Assembly (NCBI GenBank): GCA_963514095.1
Contig: OY741273.1
Location: 19,898,546 to 19,962,545 of the forward strand
Reading direction: 5' to 3'
DNA from: Eutrigla gurnardus
Taxonomy: Eukaryota > Chordata > Actinopteri > Perciformes > Triglidae
DNA length: 64,000 nucleotides
Positions 47,645-59,386 of the stretch are shown piece by piece. The position numbers were made by a program, and so were the translations under genes. Numbering within the stretch: position 1 is the first letter of the stretch; each line of letters opens with the position of its first letter. The notes below the pieces were generated by a model. That model searched no databases. It had not been told where the DNA came from and worked only from the letters and a program-made list of their open reading frames with translations.

Positions 47645-48718
47645 GTACAAATCAGACACGTAGCAAGTAATGGCCCAGCCAGTCTAAAATATATTTTGTT
47701 TAAAAAAAATATAAACAAGTATGTAAGAAAGTAAATTACTTGAAAATGATATGGTTGCCTTGATGTGTGCTTATTTTCTCTTCTGATGAAAACGGAACTT
47801 CTGATTGAAGTTGTCGCAGGCGTCCGGAAACAATTACGTTCCGGAGACAACTTTATCCAGCAGTTCCGACAGGCAGACTAGGCTGCTTTCTAGCTAGTTA
47901 GCTGGCTAAGCAAAGTTCCATAATGTCTTATTTTAAGAAAACAAGAGTTGAGGAAGAAGACCGGCCACTGCCCCCATCTATGGAGTCCAGCCAGCCCAGT
48001 TCTTCGGAGTCATTAGGCCTCAAGAAGGTTAGCCCAGACCCGACTCTCTCCCGGTCAGCTTGACATGGGTTCACCCGCTGATTTATCTGCAATTGATGAA
48101 GCAATTTCACAACCAAATTCAAAGGTATTTCCCTGCACTGTCAAGAATGGAACATCTAGGTGCATCAAAGTGGTACGGACAGTTTCTTGGTTGGAGTACA
48201 TTTTCTGTAAAATGTGGCATTGACATTTCCCAGTGGAGCTGATGGCCCGTTTGCCAGAGAGGGTTTGTATGGTTCATTTAATAGAAATGAAAGCGTGTGT
48301 TGTTCTTTCATAATTCATATGCCAGCTGGGTGTTTTCATTCTTTGCTCAGTAGCTGGCCGTGGTACTGAAGCAACAATGGTCATAAATGTGAGATTACTG
48401 TCTGATGTAAGTTATGTTATGCTGATCAATTATGCAGTGCAATATAGTCAATACGCCAATCGACAGGTGTTGTCTATGTATTGTATTTTGTACAGCCTTT
48501 ATAGAGCTCTGTTGGTAGAGCTTGTGTTATCGGCAGCTTTTTGCTGTCATTGCCTTTGTAATGCATAATGTTGCAAAGTAAAATATCAGTTTGTCTATAT
48601 TTGTCATTTTTCTTGTTCTAAGTTTTTATAAGTACTTTTCTTCTGGGAAAATATGGTCCATCCACTTTTGTACTGTTCCACCCGAAATATGATTTCTGCC
48701 TCGGCCACTGGTACAAAT
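47645..48718 (+). mobile_element. hAT DNA transposon, internally decayed, with 8-bp TSD
   Basis: The element spans 47,653-48,710 (1,058 bp). It starts CAG and ends CTG, and is bounded by a perfect 8-bp direct duplication GTACAAAT at 47,645-47,652 and 48,711-48,718, which fits the hAT target consensus nTnnnnAn. The terminal repeats have decayed: CAGACACGTAGC on the left against CAGTGGCCGAGG for the inverted right end. Inside lies the start of a transposase gene (47,923 onward). At 1.06 kb it is far shorter than an autonomous hAT (usually 2.5-4 kb), so most of the transposase has been deleted. Confidence 0.75.
47923..48210 (+). pseudogene. hAT transposase N-terminal remnant (zf-TTF type)
   Basis: An ATG at 47,923 opens 46 codons (MSYFKKTRVEEEDRP..., ending at the TGA at 48,061-48,063), an acidic then Ser/Pro-rich leader of the kind that begins ZMYM1-like hAT transposases. 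In the same frame after the stop comes D-LSAIDEAISQPNSKVFPCT, resembling the segment before the TTF-type zinc finger. A frameshifted KWYGQF and then WLEYIF (WLEY codons at 48,188-48,199) match the W-Y/F-x3-F-x-W-L-E-Y signature at the start of that DNA-binding finger. The Cys ligands that should follow are not clear, and the DDE catalytic core is absent. Confidence 0.62.
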
Positions 48719-50007
48719 AACTGAATTGGTATTATTGCCAATTAGTGCAGTGTTTGAGGCTGGATGGTCTGGGAGGGAGGGGTCAGCTCGGCTCAGTGGT
48801 TCTTTTCTTCAAGGCCACTGCTCCATCCAAGCGGGACAATAAACAACAGGCCTCTGTTAAAACAATTGCAGAGTGGCATTTCACTGTATGGCAAGCACTC
48901 TACAGACTCTGGCTTGCGATACACGTACGGGAGATAGGTGCTTCTGAAACTGTGGTGTCTGACTGGCTGTCAGGGGGTCAGCAAAAAGAAAATATATATA
49001 TTGTGATGCATCATTAAAAAGTGCTCATCACAGACCATTTGTGCCAATAAAACAAGTGCACGTTGTCCATTACGTTAGCTTTGGGCCAATAGATGATTGT
49101 GACACGTAACAGTGAGTCTGGCTGCTGTTCATTTTCTGAAAGCTTTAAAATGACTTAAAAGAGTATACATGCTGTCAAGTTGGGTCCAAATGCAATTTCA
49201 ATGCAATGCTCAATTCCTGATAATTATTGTAGAATTACTATTCTATCTCACAATATATTTTTATTTTTAAACAGTGGATGCTGAACTAATATATTTTTAC
49301 TTCATTTAGTTGAATTGCAGCCTTTTAAATATTTTGAAATGTCATTTTTTAATTAGTTCTGTAGCTTGTTTGATTCAGCACCACTGCAGTACGTGTGGTT
49401 TGTGTGAGCTTTGTGACAAATCTCATTTCAGACAAAGTCTGACGCTGGAACGCTTCTTTTGGGCAGCTTTGAACATGGAGTGGACCTAGGAAGCAGTTGG
49501 CTGAATTAATTATTATTAATATTAATTATCAGTCTGAAATGAAATACTCTCATGTATTTGCATAACTCATGTATGTGCTCACCTTGGAGGTACTTCCTCC
49601 ACTTTCAATCCTGATGCCAAGGCGTCTGGGCTCTATGTGACACATCTTGTAAATTCCAGTTGTGTGAGATAAGAGGTTCTTGCCTCCATCTGTTCGATCG
49701 AGGGGGCTCAGCACTTAGTGTTGACGATGACGGAACAATGATGATGAAGGAGCTGACAAGCAAGACCTCCTGTCTGTTCACTTTCCCCAAGTAAAGCTGT
49801 ATGCAGTCAGCTGGAATCAAACACGCCTGATTCCGATGTATGATTTTCACAGCGTGCAGGACTATAATTGCACCGGGAGAAACGTTTGCAACAATACAAA
49901 TAATGGAAAGTAAAGGATTAGCCACAGAAACTAAAAAAATAAAATAAAAACAACTTTGATGAGGTCATTGGTAGGATGCAGTTAGCGTCCCAGGCAGCTG
50001 TAATTTG
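48719..50007. other. non-genic
   Basis: No gene recognised. 48,745-49,017 is an open frame without a recognisable domain. 49,240-49,360 is AT-rich. Confidence 0.45.
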
Positions 50008-50059
50008 CATAAACGCAGGGCCGGCTCTTGGCATAGGCGATATAGGCGGTCGCCTAGAG

Positions 50060-50072
50060 CGCCATCTGCTGG
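50060..50072 (-). promoter_or_regulatory. CTCF core motif match inside MITE
   Basis: The minus strand reads CCAGCAGATGGCG, matching the vertebrate CTCF core CCASYAGRKGGCR at all 13 positions. It overlaps the left arm of the MITE hairpin. Motif match only. Confidence 0.35.
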
Positions 50073-50100
50073 AGGGGCGCCGCGAGGCGCCCCTCCAGCA
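50067..50100. other. 15-bp perfect hairpin inside MITE
   Basis: TGCTGGAGGGGCGCC (50,067-50,081) and its exact reverse complement (50,086-50,100) flank a GCGA loop, directly followed by the A24 run. Confidence 0.9.
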
Positions 50101-50242
50101 AAAAAAAAAAAAAAAAAAAAAAATTTAAAACAATGAAAATAAAAATGATTTTCTATTCCCAGTCGCCCTCATTTTTTGCTGTTTGCTGTTGTTGTTCAAA
50201 TTAAACATGTGTGATTGTTCATTTGGCTGGTGTAATTCGTGT

Positions 50243-50273
<31 letters not shown>

Positions 50274-50337
50274 GGGGGCACCGGAGAGCAATCTCGCCTA
50301 GGGCACAAAATTAGGTAGAGCCGGCCCTGCATAAACG

Positions 50338-51475
50338 GAACACGAATCACTCGAATCAGCGTTCGCACACCCTTTTTATTGTGTTCAAACTTGAAGTACA
50401 TTCCATTATTTGTATTCTTCAAGAACTAAAACTATTCAAGAAGTTCCCTTTTTTTGAAGTCGGGACAACTGCTGTTAAAATACTTCATGAAAGTTCAGCT
50501 TCATAGATTGAAAAAAAAAAAACTGTTCAGGGAGAAGCACAGTAACTTTAGCTGATATTATTTTTGGACCGGCAAGTGCCTTTGTTCTCTTTTGTTCCCT
50601 TTTTCCCCCCTTCCCTCTCCAGAACAGTTCGGATGACTGTAACAAAGAGAATTATATATGAGTGGCGTGTTGGCTAAATATGAAGAGAACAAAGTGGGAC
50701 AAAGAAATGCCACACGAGCCATTAAATTACCATGACGCTTGTTTGATCCATACTGTATTTAGTTGGAACATTTTCCCCTTTTTTGTCCCAAATTAATAAT
50801 TGAGCTCCCTTTGTTAATTCAACCATGTTTACTTTAGTGGGGATTAAAACAAAACAAAAGAATGTCTTCAGTACATCGTAATGAGCATCCTTAAATATGT
50901 TCACTCTGGGTGTTCCTCAAAGAAGTGTTTTTTTTAAAACATGTGAGGGGATTAAGCCTCTTTGGTCTGAGTAGAGGAAGTCAAGCCTGAGAAGAAAATA
51001 GCTTGGCTTCCTCAAGTTATTACGACTGAAAGAGCAATTTATAGACAGAGATATTGTATACAATATTACTCTCCAAACTCCCAACGTAATCTATTTGTCC
51101 CCCACATCGTTCATCGTCTCAGTTTTAATAACTGACTCTTCCTTTTTATCATTGCTGGGTGGTCCTAATTTCCCTCTGGCACCAGAAGGAAAGCCAAACC
51201 ATTAATCAGTATTTTTTTCTTGAGAACAAAAATGCTTGAAATTTGCCCTATTTTTGATATCGCCAAAAGGAAGAAATAATTGTGGTGGGCTTAGCAGATG
51301 AATTATTGTTTCATGAAGGGCATGCTTTTTAGCTGTTTCAGCTAACCAGGAGATTATTTTCTTCTATTGCATGCATGTTGAATAAATTGTTTGCTGTAAT
51401 GGGAAATACAGAATGCTTATTCACCTTCTGACATAGACTTAGATGAGACGATGCAATGGTGATTTCAGAATTTCA
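50338..51475. other. non-genic
   Basis: No gene recognised. 50,510-50,521 is an A run. The sequence is otherwise AT-rich and unique. Confidence 0.45.
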
Positions 51476-51625
51476 GTTTCCAGATCTTATGCTAAGCTGA
51501 GCTAACCATGCTGGCTATAGCTACATGATTAGCATACAGGCAAGAGAGAGGACACACCAATGTATTCCTGTTGGAAGGCAAATAAGCTTATTTCCCAAAG
51601 TGTAAAGCTTCTCTTTTAAGGCAGT
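51476..51625 (+). repeat. decayed dispersed fish repeat (GCTAAGCTGAGCTAAC type)
   Basis: Carries ATGCTAAGCTGAGCTAACC, GGCTATAGCTACAT, GGCAAATAAGC and TTATTTCCCAAAGTGT in the order I remember for a common percomorph repeat with GCTAAGCTAAGCTAAC and AATAAGCATATTTCCCAAAA phrases. Non-coding; class not certain. Confidence 0.6.
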
Positions 51626-53009
51626 TTTATATATATATTCATATTTTCTCTCTCTCTCTAAATTAAAGATGTGCAGTTTGTGAGCAACGTTCAACACAGC
51701 TGTGTTAAACGCTGTCTTGTTTGTCCCATTTTCAATTTGGTATTTGAACAACTGGCGGAGGGAGGTAATTGTTGAGCCATTTTATGAAAGCGCTCTGAGC
51801 TAGGAAGGCTCGATCGTGAATGCGGCGCTGATTCACTTAACTATTCACTCCTTCATAATTGCAAAGTCCTTGTACTGTGCTGTGCTCTGTGGGATAAAAT
51901 GAGTGATCTCCAAGTGTTTCTTCAAAGCCAATATTGCCAGAAAATGGCAGAAAGAAGAAAAAAAAAATGTGGGCCTGTTGCACATCCGTTATTGGGATGT
52001 TTTTTTTTTTTCTTTTTTTATTATTAGTAATTTAATTCTTTAGCAAAGTTCAACAAAGCACAGATGCTGGCAAAGTGAGACAACTCGTAGCTCTGCGGAA
52101 GAAAAGCAATCAGTCAGCCAGCCATCAAAAAGAGCAGATAGCCAGCATCTAATGAATCACAGCACTGGAAGATGTCCTAATCACAGTGTAGCAGAGTACA
52201 AAATGTACTGATGATAGATGACTATACTCTTCATCAGCAAGGAGGGTTTTTTTTGGGATACGCAGTCAGTAAATTAATCAAAGAGTGTCTTTAATTGTAA
52301 TGCTACACCAGTGGATTCAACAACAGAGAAGTGCAGCATGGCAATTAATTCTATTTTTTAATGTGACTATTACTGTACAGCATTTCCATGTCCATCATTA
52401 CGTCCCGGTAACCTCTCTAAAGTAGTATGATATATTTTTCTCTCTTTTTTACTTTCTTTAAGACCTCATTTTGACCGCAGAGCTTGACAGTTCCGTGTCA
52501 CATTTTTGAAAATGCGTCTCTCTCTTTGAGCTGCGTGTCATAATTTGTCTTATCTGAGGAAAGAATCTGCTTCACAAGACTTACCGCCTCCCACCCCCTG
52601 GATGTAAAAAAAAAAAAGGACTGAAGAGGAATCTTGGCAATGCTTCAAAAATGTCCCTGATATATAAATAGATGCAACGATTTGGCTTGGTTTTTTTTCG
52701 GTCTTCTTGTGACATCTCGTCTCTAACTCCTTTGGAATATCAAAGTTTATGTCTTTTATAGCCAAACGGTATCATTCTTTTTTAACAAACCAATACCGAG
52801 CGTTCAAATCTAGAACAGTCTGTTTAATGGTGTTCTAATAAAGTTGACGTTTTGAGACATTCATTTTGATTTAACATTCATTCCGGCCTATCGCTTAAGC
52901 CCCGTCATTTTGATGAGAGACAGCCGGAGCATTATTAAAATTATTAGAAACAGAGAACAAGGCCGGGGTAAAAAGCACAGACAGTACCTCTGCCGACATG
53001 AGATAAAGA

Positions 53010-53058
<49 letters not shown>

Positions 53059-54488
53059 TGTGTGTGAGAGATAGAGAAAGAGACAGAAAAGGGTCCATTA
53101 TGGAACATTGTGAATTTATGTTTGAGACTGAGGTGTCAACCACAATCTCAAAGCTTGAACCGTAGAAAATGCTTGGCTTGTTCCAAAGTGTTCCATTTTC
53201 ACGTTAATATTGTAACATAAGTGAAAACAGCGCACACGACTTAACCACAAGTGACTGCAACAGTTAATATAGAAGCCCATATTGAACTCTGAAGCATATA
53301 GGGACATGATGGCCATTCTTAAAATATCTGACTTGATAAATTAGGTGATTGTATTCTAAGGGAATGTAACATTCTCTTTGAATAAACTAACTGTCATAAA
53401 GGAGGACATATATATGGAATGTACATTCACAGTGTTACTGTATTTGGAATCCTCTTGCATAATAGCATTTCAAAATGTTTCACACTTTTAATGTATCACT
53501 CTGTTTTTTTTACATTTCCAAATCTGCTGATGAAGACATGTGGAATCTGAGTGATTTTCAGGCACTGCTGGTTTGCATTTGATTCAATCCGCTTGTCCAC
53601 AAAAAGGGGTCCTTTGAAGAGCTTCTGTCCCTCTCTGTGCGACTGACAGACAGTCAGCACTGAACAAATCAAGTCCGTCTTTTCAGCCAGCTTCATAATT
53701 AGTCCTCCATGAATAGCAGGGGGGGCGAAACATGAATCCTCTACCTCTCAGGACAGCAGCACGCTTTGCACGTTGGAAAACTGGCATAATTGGAGCCAAA
53801 CACCTATTTTTGCTACGAGATGTAATACAAATGAAGAAACAGAGACAGACATTTCCACATAAAAGCAAAGCGGTGTGCTTTGATTCTCAGACTAGATTGG
53901 GGACTTTCTGGAAACACGGCGTATGCTGTTTAAACAATGTTTGATATGAACACATTTGTCTTTGTTGTCCTTCGCACCAAGCGTGTCCTACTATTTAAAA
54001 AAAAATGTGAAGTTTGCATGGATAATAACCTGCGTCATCATATGCTTTATGTATATAAAGTGCAGTGCATTAGACCACTAGTCCGTGGGGAAAATGGTAC
54101 CAATGACATTGTTTCCCAATTAATCATAGTGTGACAAATATCCTGTTTTAATGTGTTCATTATCAGTATCATATCCTTCATGGTGTGTTTCAGCCTATTT
54201 TTGTATTTTTTTGTTTATCTTTTTTTGTCTATAATGTTAACTGTTAACAGTGTGAGAATGCACACCGTATTAAAATCACCGGGGTTGGAGTCACTGACAC
54301 CTGCCTCAATTACCAGAGTTCAGTTCAACCTCTTTAGTTCAAACATTAAAGTCAGCGGCTTACAGTAGATGATAGGCACTCACTGACTGTACTTTGGCAG
54401 CTGGCTAAGGGCAGCGGAGTGCTACGTATGTATTATTAATTTTAAAGTAGTCACAGCCCATCAGCCGTACCGTACCTCCTTCTCCCAG
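51626..54488. other. non-genic
   Basis: No gene recognised. 53,012-53,066 is a GT run listed separately. T-rich patches occur at 52,002-52,021 and 52,240-52,260. 53,500-53,720 is repeat-free and could be conserved. Confidence 0.45.
53012..53066. repeat. (GT)n microsatellite
   Basis: GT run of about 55 bp with one CT interruption near 53,057. Confidence 0.96.
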
Positions 54489-54600
54489 CATGCACGACCC
54501 CTCTGGGTATAGTGCTCAGCAGCAAGGCACGCTACACCACGGAAGCTCATCTCCGCTCTCTCTCAATGTCGTTCCTCAGCCTGAACTGCCGAGCCTATAA
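54489..54600 (+). other. speculative terminal exon, 36-residue frame
   Basis: A good 3' splice site (ACCTCCTTCTCCCAG, ending 54,488) is followed at once by a frame of 36 codons from ATG 54,490 to TAA 54,598. The peptide begins MHDPSGYSAQQQG, continues LHHGSSSPLSLN and ends PQPELPSL. It is Ser/Pro/Gln-rich with no cysteine, the composition of a transcription-factor tail or disordered region rather than of random AT-rich DNA. I recognise no specific protein. A second frame across the same DNA is also open to a TAA past 54,640, and no upstream partner exon was found. Low confidence. Confidence 0.2.
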
Positions 54601-55260
54601 GACGACGGTGTGTCAGAATCAACCTGCCCTCGTGACTTTCTAAAAGGAGCTTAGCTTTTCCATATCTGGGTGCAAAACTATGTCGAGCAACACTTTTAGT
54701 TTAAATCAACCTTCTTTTTTTTTTGGCCAACTATTTGACTTCTGGAGAACAATGTTTATTTGAAGGTGCACTTGTTTTTATTTTTAAACAACGTTCACAA
54801 AAAATGATCCGACTGAAGTGATGCCTCCTCTAAACATCAATCTCTTTTCCGTATCAGATATCTAAAGTTTGTAGGTTGTTCCTCAGAGGAGGACGGGAGC
54901 CGATTACAGTAGTTTCACTACATTTTGATGGTCACCAAAAGTGAGTATTTGATATATTATCAATCTTCAGGGACATATCCCACTTTTAAGGGTTATTGTT
55001 GCTGACAAAAAGCCTGTGAAGACAGATGTTTGATGCTTGTGATGAACCTGTCAACGACAATATTTTTGCCAAAAGTTTTCTGCCAAAATCTGAACAGGTC
55101 TTATCTAAAAGTCTTTGATCTTTTTATTCATTTTTTGCATCTGAAGTTTCTTTGTCAATAGAAGCCTGAGCTATGTTTGCTTGAATTCTGGGTGACCCTG
55201 ATTGAATCATGCAATATTAATGGTATCAATCTCAGATAGAAACAACAACATCAAGGTCCG

Positions 55261-55262
<2 letters not shown>

Positions 55263-55346
<84 letters not shown>
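55263..55346. repeat. (GT)n microsatellite, 84 bp
   Basis: Uninterrupted GT run. Confidence 0.97.
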
Positions 55347-55347
<1 letters not shown>

Positions 55348-56100
55348 TTGCCCTTCAGTTATGGATGCTAAAGTCTTTGTTTCACATACTGTGGAGACAT
55401 ATTGAAGGTGCAGAGATTGAGTGACAGTTGATGAACATGCTGAATAGACTGTCGATTGAAGAATGAATATAACAAGACAGACTGAATAAAAAGCAGACGA
55501 AAACAAAATGCGGCCGTTGCGTTTGATGGAAATGAATACACACGTTTTTCATTCTATGCCACATTTATTGTCAGGCACCATTCGGTTGAGGACATATCAA
55601 TGAACAAATCAATCAATCAAAAATATGCAAGAATCATGATACTTTTAGTCCGTTTTTGCTGACGTCTTCATCCATCCCCATTAAACCATCTCTTTCTGCT
55701 TCTCTAATTTTGGTCTTCAAAGAGTGAGCATGTGTGTGGGTTGGCTAAGGACCTTCTGGTAATTACGACCCAAGAGATGCACCAAAGCGATAAACCGTAC
55801 TTGTCTATTTGCAGCCTGTTAAATGAAAATAAGCTTGATTTTTACAGCGATGCAGCTTTGAAAATAAATTTGATCACCCAGTTTCCATATTGAGTGATGT
55901 ACAGCAGAAAGACGTGAAGGGAAACTTCTGTCAGTGAAATTGTCTTTTTAAGCTGAAAGTGCATATTATCATATTAGTGCTGTCTCGTTACTGTAATGGC
56001 AGTGAAATCCCATCATTACTGAGCATAAAGGAATTGCAGGTACAATATAAAAATTATATATATAAAATAATCAACACTGATTGAATCACACTGTCCACAA

Positions 56101-56111
56101 GCACACACACA

Positions 56112-56149
<38 letters not shown>
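56101..56149. repeat. (CA)n microsatellite
   Basis: CA run with one AA interruption near 56,113. Confidence 0.95.
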
Positions 56150-56150
<1 letters not shown>

Positions 56151-57104
56151 CCCTGTTAAAACACACTATCATGCTGCCACCTTATTAACACATGTCAAAA
56201 CCTCACAGTGAAGAAAATGCACTGTGGGCCAAAAGTGTGTGGACAGTGTCATATCCTGTACTCCAGCAAATTTGAATTGCAACGAAAACAAAACCCTGTG
56301 AGATTGAAGTGCTGACTCTAAGGTTTAGCTTGTGGGTTTTCACATTTTTATGCCGGGGGAACCGAGTTATGCGTAGCACCACCCGAGACGGAAAACTGGC
56401 TGAGTCCTACATGTTTCACCCGAAAACACATGCCAACAAGTCCGACCATCCAAGTGCTGAATTAAACCTTAGAGAGTCAAACATGAAAATATCCTCATCC
56501 TTGTGTACAGTTTCCGCCAACCATTTCACCTGACACAACCATTTTGATTCAGTCAATCGGGGCAGATCGTGCCTTCCCTTCGTTTGGGATGACTGGATCG
56601 TGATCTCTGTTGCATCACCACTTTGTGATTTAGATGAGCGTTTTTTTGAGACAAAAGTCTTTGTAGCTGTCAATTGTGAGAAGACCCCCCCCTGGAAGTG
56701 TCACGGATGGAAGCTGTCAAGCACGACCTCGACCGGGTGGCATCGAGCTGACACAGCGCCTGTTTATGCGAGTCAAACTTGCTCAAAAAGGAATTCAATC
56801 CAGCCCTCAGTTACAATATACTTGCATCAGTAGTCAGGTGACAAGAGGCCCATGAATATATTTCTTAAGATTCTTTTTTTTAATGATTATTATTATTCTT
56901 GTTTTGTCTTATTTACCAGAAGCTGAAATCTCTAGGAATTAAATCAGTGGAGTCAGAGGTGCAGATTGGTTGAAAGAAATAGTTTTGGACTAGATTATAA
57001 CCCTGTGAGCACCAGAAGGCTGCCAAATGTCCTTTGTGAGCTGTCTAACTAGAGCTAGTAGAAGAGCAGATGGACCTGCAATGCTGCTCCACACCACATC
57101 CTGG

Positions 57105-57180
57105 TTGTGTGTGTATATGTGTGTGTGTGTGTGTGCATGTGTGTGTGTGTGCGTGCGTGCATGTGTGTGTGCGTGTGTGT
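57105..57180. repeat. compound GT/GC microsatellite
   Basis: GT run broken by TATA, GCAT and GCGTGCGTGC units; alternating purine-pyrimidine throughout. Confidence 0.92.
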
Positions 57181-57296
57181 ATCTGTTACTACCCCAGGTA
57201 TCACCTCTGGCTTCTACCATAACATACGGCTCCGGGTCATTATGGCAGGTCCAGGAATGACGGGCAATGCAGTGATGGATTATAGCTGGTGTGAAT

Positions 57297-57298
<2 letters not shown>

Positions 57299-57383
<85 letters not shown>
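57299..57383. repeat. (GT)n microsatellite, 85 bp
   Basis: Uninterrupted GT run 118 bp after the compound GT tract. Confidence 0.97.
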
Positions 57384-57386
<3 letters not shown>

Positions 57387-57935
57387 CAGGTCACCTCCAC
57401 TCCCTCCTGACCTTCCCCAGTTTCCTCTACACCTCCGTCTCTCCTTCTATCTATCCCTCCTTCCCCTCCTTTCAGCAGGAGCTGCTCTCTGCAAAGGTTA
57501 TTATCACAGCGAGAGAAGCCACAACCCTTTTTTTAAAGTCAGGAAACACACACGGCACACCTGAACATTTGTGTCGAACAAGTGTGGAGCATTAACCACG
57601 TACCGCTATCTGAGAGCACTTGTGCTGCACTTTCTTTTTCTTTTTTTGTAGGTGATAAGGAAATAAATGAGAAAGATACCTCCAGAGAGATTAGGACAGC
57701 ACTGCGCTGTGTCATTTACTTTTTTTCAATTACAGTGTACCTGACAAAACCTTTGTGCTTCGTAATAGCACAGAGGAACTATAATGCTGTTATCTCTCAG
57801 TTGTGTATTTTTGTCTTCGGTGATGAGCAGCAACTACCAAAGCCATGTGGGGGGATTTGTATTTCACACCAATGACGACATTGCATTAAGTTATTTCATA
57901 AAACAATTTGCAATTTGCTAAGATCCTTTATTTGA
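57384..57935. other. non-genic
   Basis: No gene recognised. CCTCCTTTCAG ending at about 57,475 looks like a 3' splice site, but the frame after it matches nothing I know. Confidence 0.4.
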
Positions 57936-58046
57936 GTGATTTATAGACAGAATAATGAAGGCATTACATTGCATTTCATGGGGGTATCCCAGGGATCTAT
58001 ACTTGGCCCAATCCTTTTTGCCAACTATATGCTCCTATTAGGGTAA
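57936..58046 (+). pseudogene. L2-type LINE reverse transcriptase scrap
   Basis: One uninterrupted frame of about 36 codons ending in TAA at 58,044-58,046. It contains GVSQGSILGPILFANYMLLLG, equivalent to the GVPQGSVLGPLLFSIYMLPLG block that precedes the catalytic YADD of L2-type reverse transcriptases (the Pro is Ser here). The YADD box and everything upstream are missing or unrecognisable. It lies on the opposite strand from the 39.1-39.7 kb fragment and covers a different part of the enzyme, so the two are separate insertions. Confidence 0.75.
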
Positions 58047-59386
58047 CACAAAACAATCTCCTTTTTTTTAATCATTGAATCACTCATGATTTACTTGACA
58101 GAGACCCTTTGACAAATAATGTTAATCATATGAAATCTACCATCTATCTTTCCAATATCAACAATGTACTCAATAAAAAAAATTGTATATTTCCATGTTA
58201 ACTACAAATAACACATTTTTGTGCACTGTTTTTCATTGACGGGCTCTTTTTAGGATATTTAATATAGAAGAGTTGACTTGTATTTTCAGCCCTGGGTAGT
58301 GTCAGCCCCAACAACCTCCACCAGGTAGCCTGTATGACTATTTTAATGTTTTGATCAATTTTAGTCATATGGATTTTGGTGGTTGGGCAGTAAAAGGACA
58401 TGGTTTCCAATTCCAATTTTAAAAGTGATGGGGATAAAAATAAGATTTTGAAAAATAAGGGTGACATGTCATCCCCCTTCCCCAGCGGAAAATGCAATTA
58501 CAACAAACTAATCTACATCTAAACTACATCCATTGTCTAGCTCTATTGAAAACATTGAAGTTCAATCAATGAACAAGGAGATCAGTTAGTTAAAGGAACA
58601 ATATATGACATTAATGTAGATATAGTGTCTACCTGAGCAGAAAATTAAGTCACTCTCCCTCTGTGTGTCTTCTCCTTGCCTTATTGACATAGCTGGGCCA
58701 GCCCATTATATTAAGGCTTGTCAAGTGTCAACTTAAAATACACCTATATTTGCTCACCTCAAACCTTACATTATTCCATTGTGTCATTGTTTTAATTATT
58801 ATTTTCTGTGTGCTGTAAAGTGTTCAGGTTTTGTGTGAGGTAAGTTTCAGTGCAGGTTAGAGTAGCGGGGTACCGTGAGGTGTCAGCAGAGGGAGCAGGC
58901 TCATTCTTGATATCTCAACAAGGGGAAAGAACATTTTGTGAGAAATTGCAGAGGACATTGTGTAATGCAAAGAGATCAGAGAAGAGGGAGGCCGAGAGCC
59001 TTGGGGCCCAGTGTGGTGAGAGCAGTAGAAGTACTCAGATCCTGAGTCAGGGGGGATTCTGGAGAAAGATGGTTGATGTTTGAATTGAACGTCCACACAA
59101 ATACCACCTCCATGTTTACCGCCTGTCTCCCACTGCCTTTCTCTTTATGCATCTGCCGTTTTCCCCCACTCCTGTGCCCTAGCATTAATGCCCCCTGTTG
59201 CTAATTGGCTGGAATAGTGTTGCGTGCCCTGATACACATTGTTTGTTTCCATGTATAGACCAGATTTCTCTTTTTTCACACACAAAACGGACAGCTAGCA
59301 GACTGTGAGGGGATGTTGGATGAATTTATCAAAAAGATCATTGGATTAGAATATCTGAAAACAGACCTCCATTACCAGATACCGAA
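58047..59386. other. non-genic; possible unclassified repeat
   Basis: No gene recognised. 58,230-58,500, with GTTTTGATCAATTTTAGTCA and a GGTGACATGTCATCCCCC segment, resembles a dispersed fish repeat I remember but cannot classify. AGCAGTAGAAGTACTCAGATCCT near 59,024-59,044 resembles the start of the repeat whose middle is at 59,387. Confidence 0.35.

Larger units (their letters stand above)
50008..50337. mobile_element. hAT-type MITE, 314 bp, with 8-bp TSD
   Basis: The element spans 50,016-50,329. Its ends CAGGGCCGGCTCT and AGAGCCGGCCCTG are perfect 13-bp inverted repeats, and it is flanked by the perfect 8-bp duplication CATAAACG (50,008-50,015 and 50,330-50,337). Subterminal GGCGATATAGGCGGTCGCC-type and CTCGCCTAGGGCAC segments also occur. 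Inside are a 15-bp-arm hairpin, an A24 run (50,100-50,123), a GT run (50,239-50,256) and a G22 run (50,257-50,278). It has no coding capacity and would need a transposase from elsewhere. The perfect duplication and termini suggest a relatively recent insertion. Confidence 0.92.
54601..57104. other. non-genic with microsatellites
   Basis: No gene recognised. GGCCAAAAGTGTGTGGACAG at about 56,228-56,247 resembles one inverted-repeat end of a Tc1-type fish element, without a partner. GT and CA tracts are listed separately. Confidence 0.45.
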
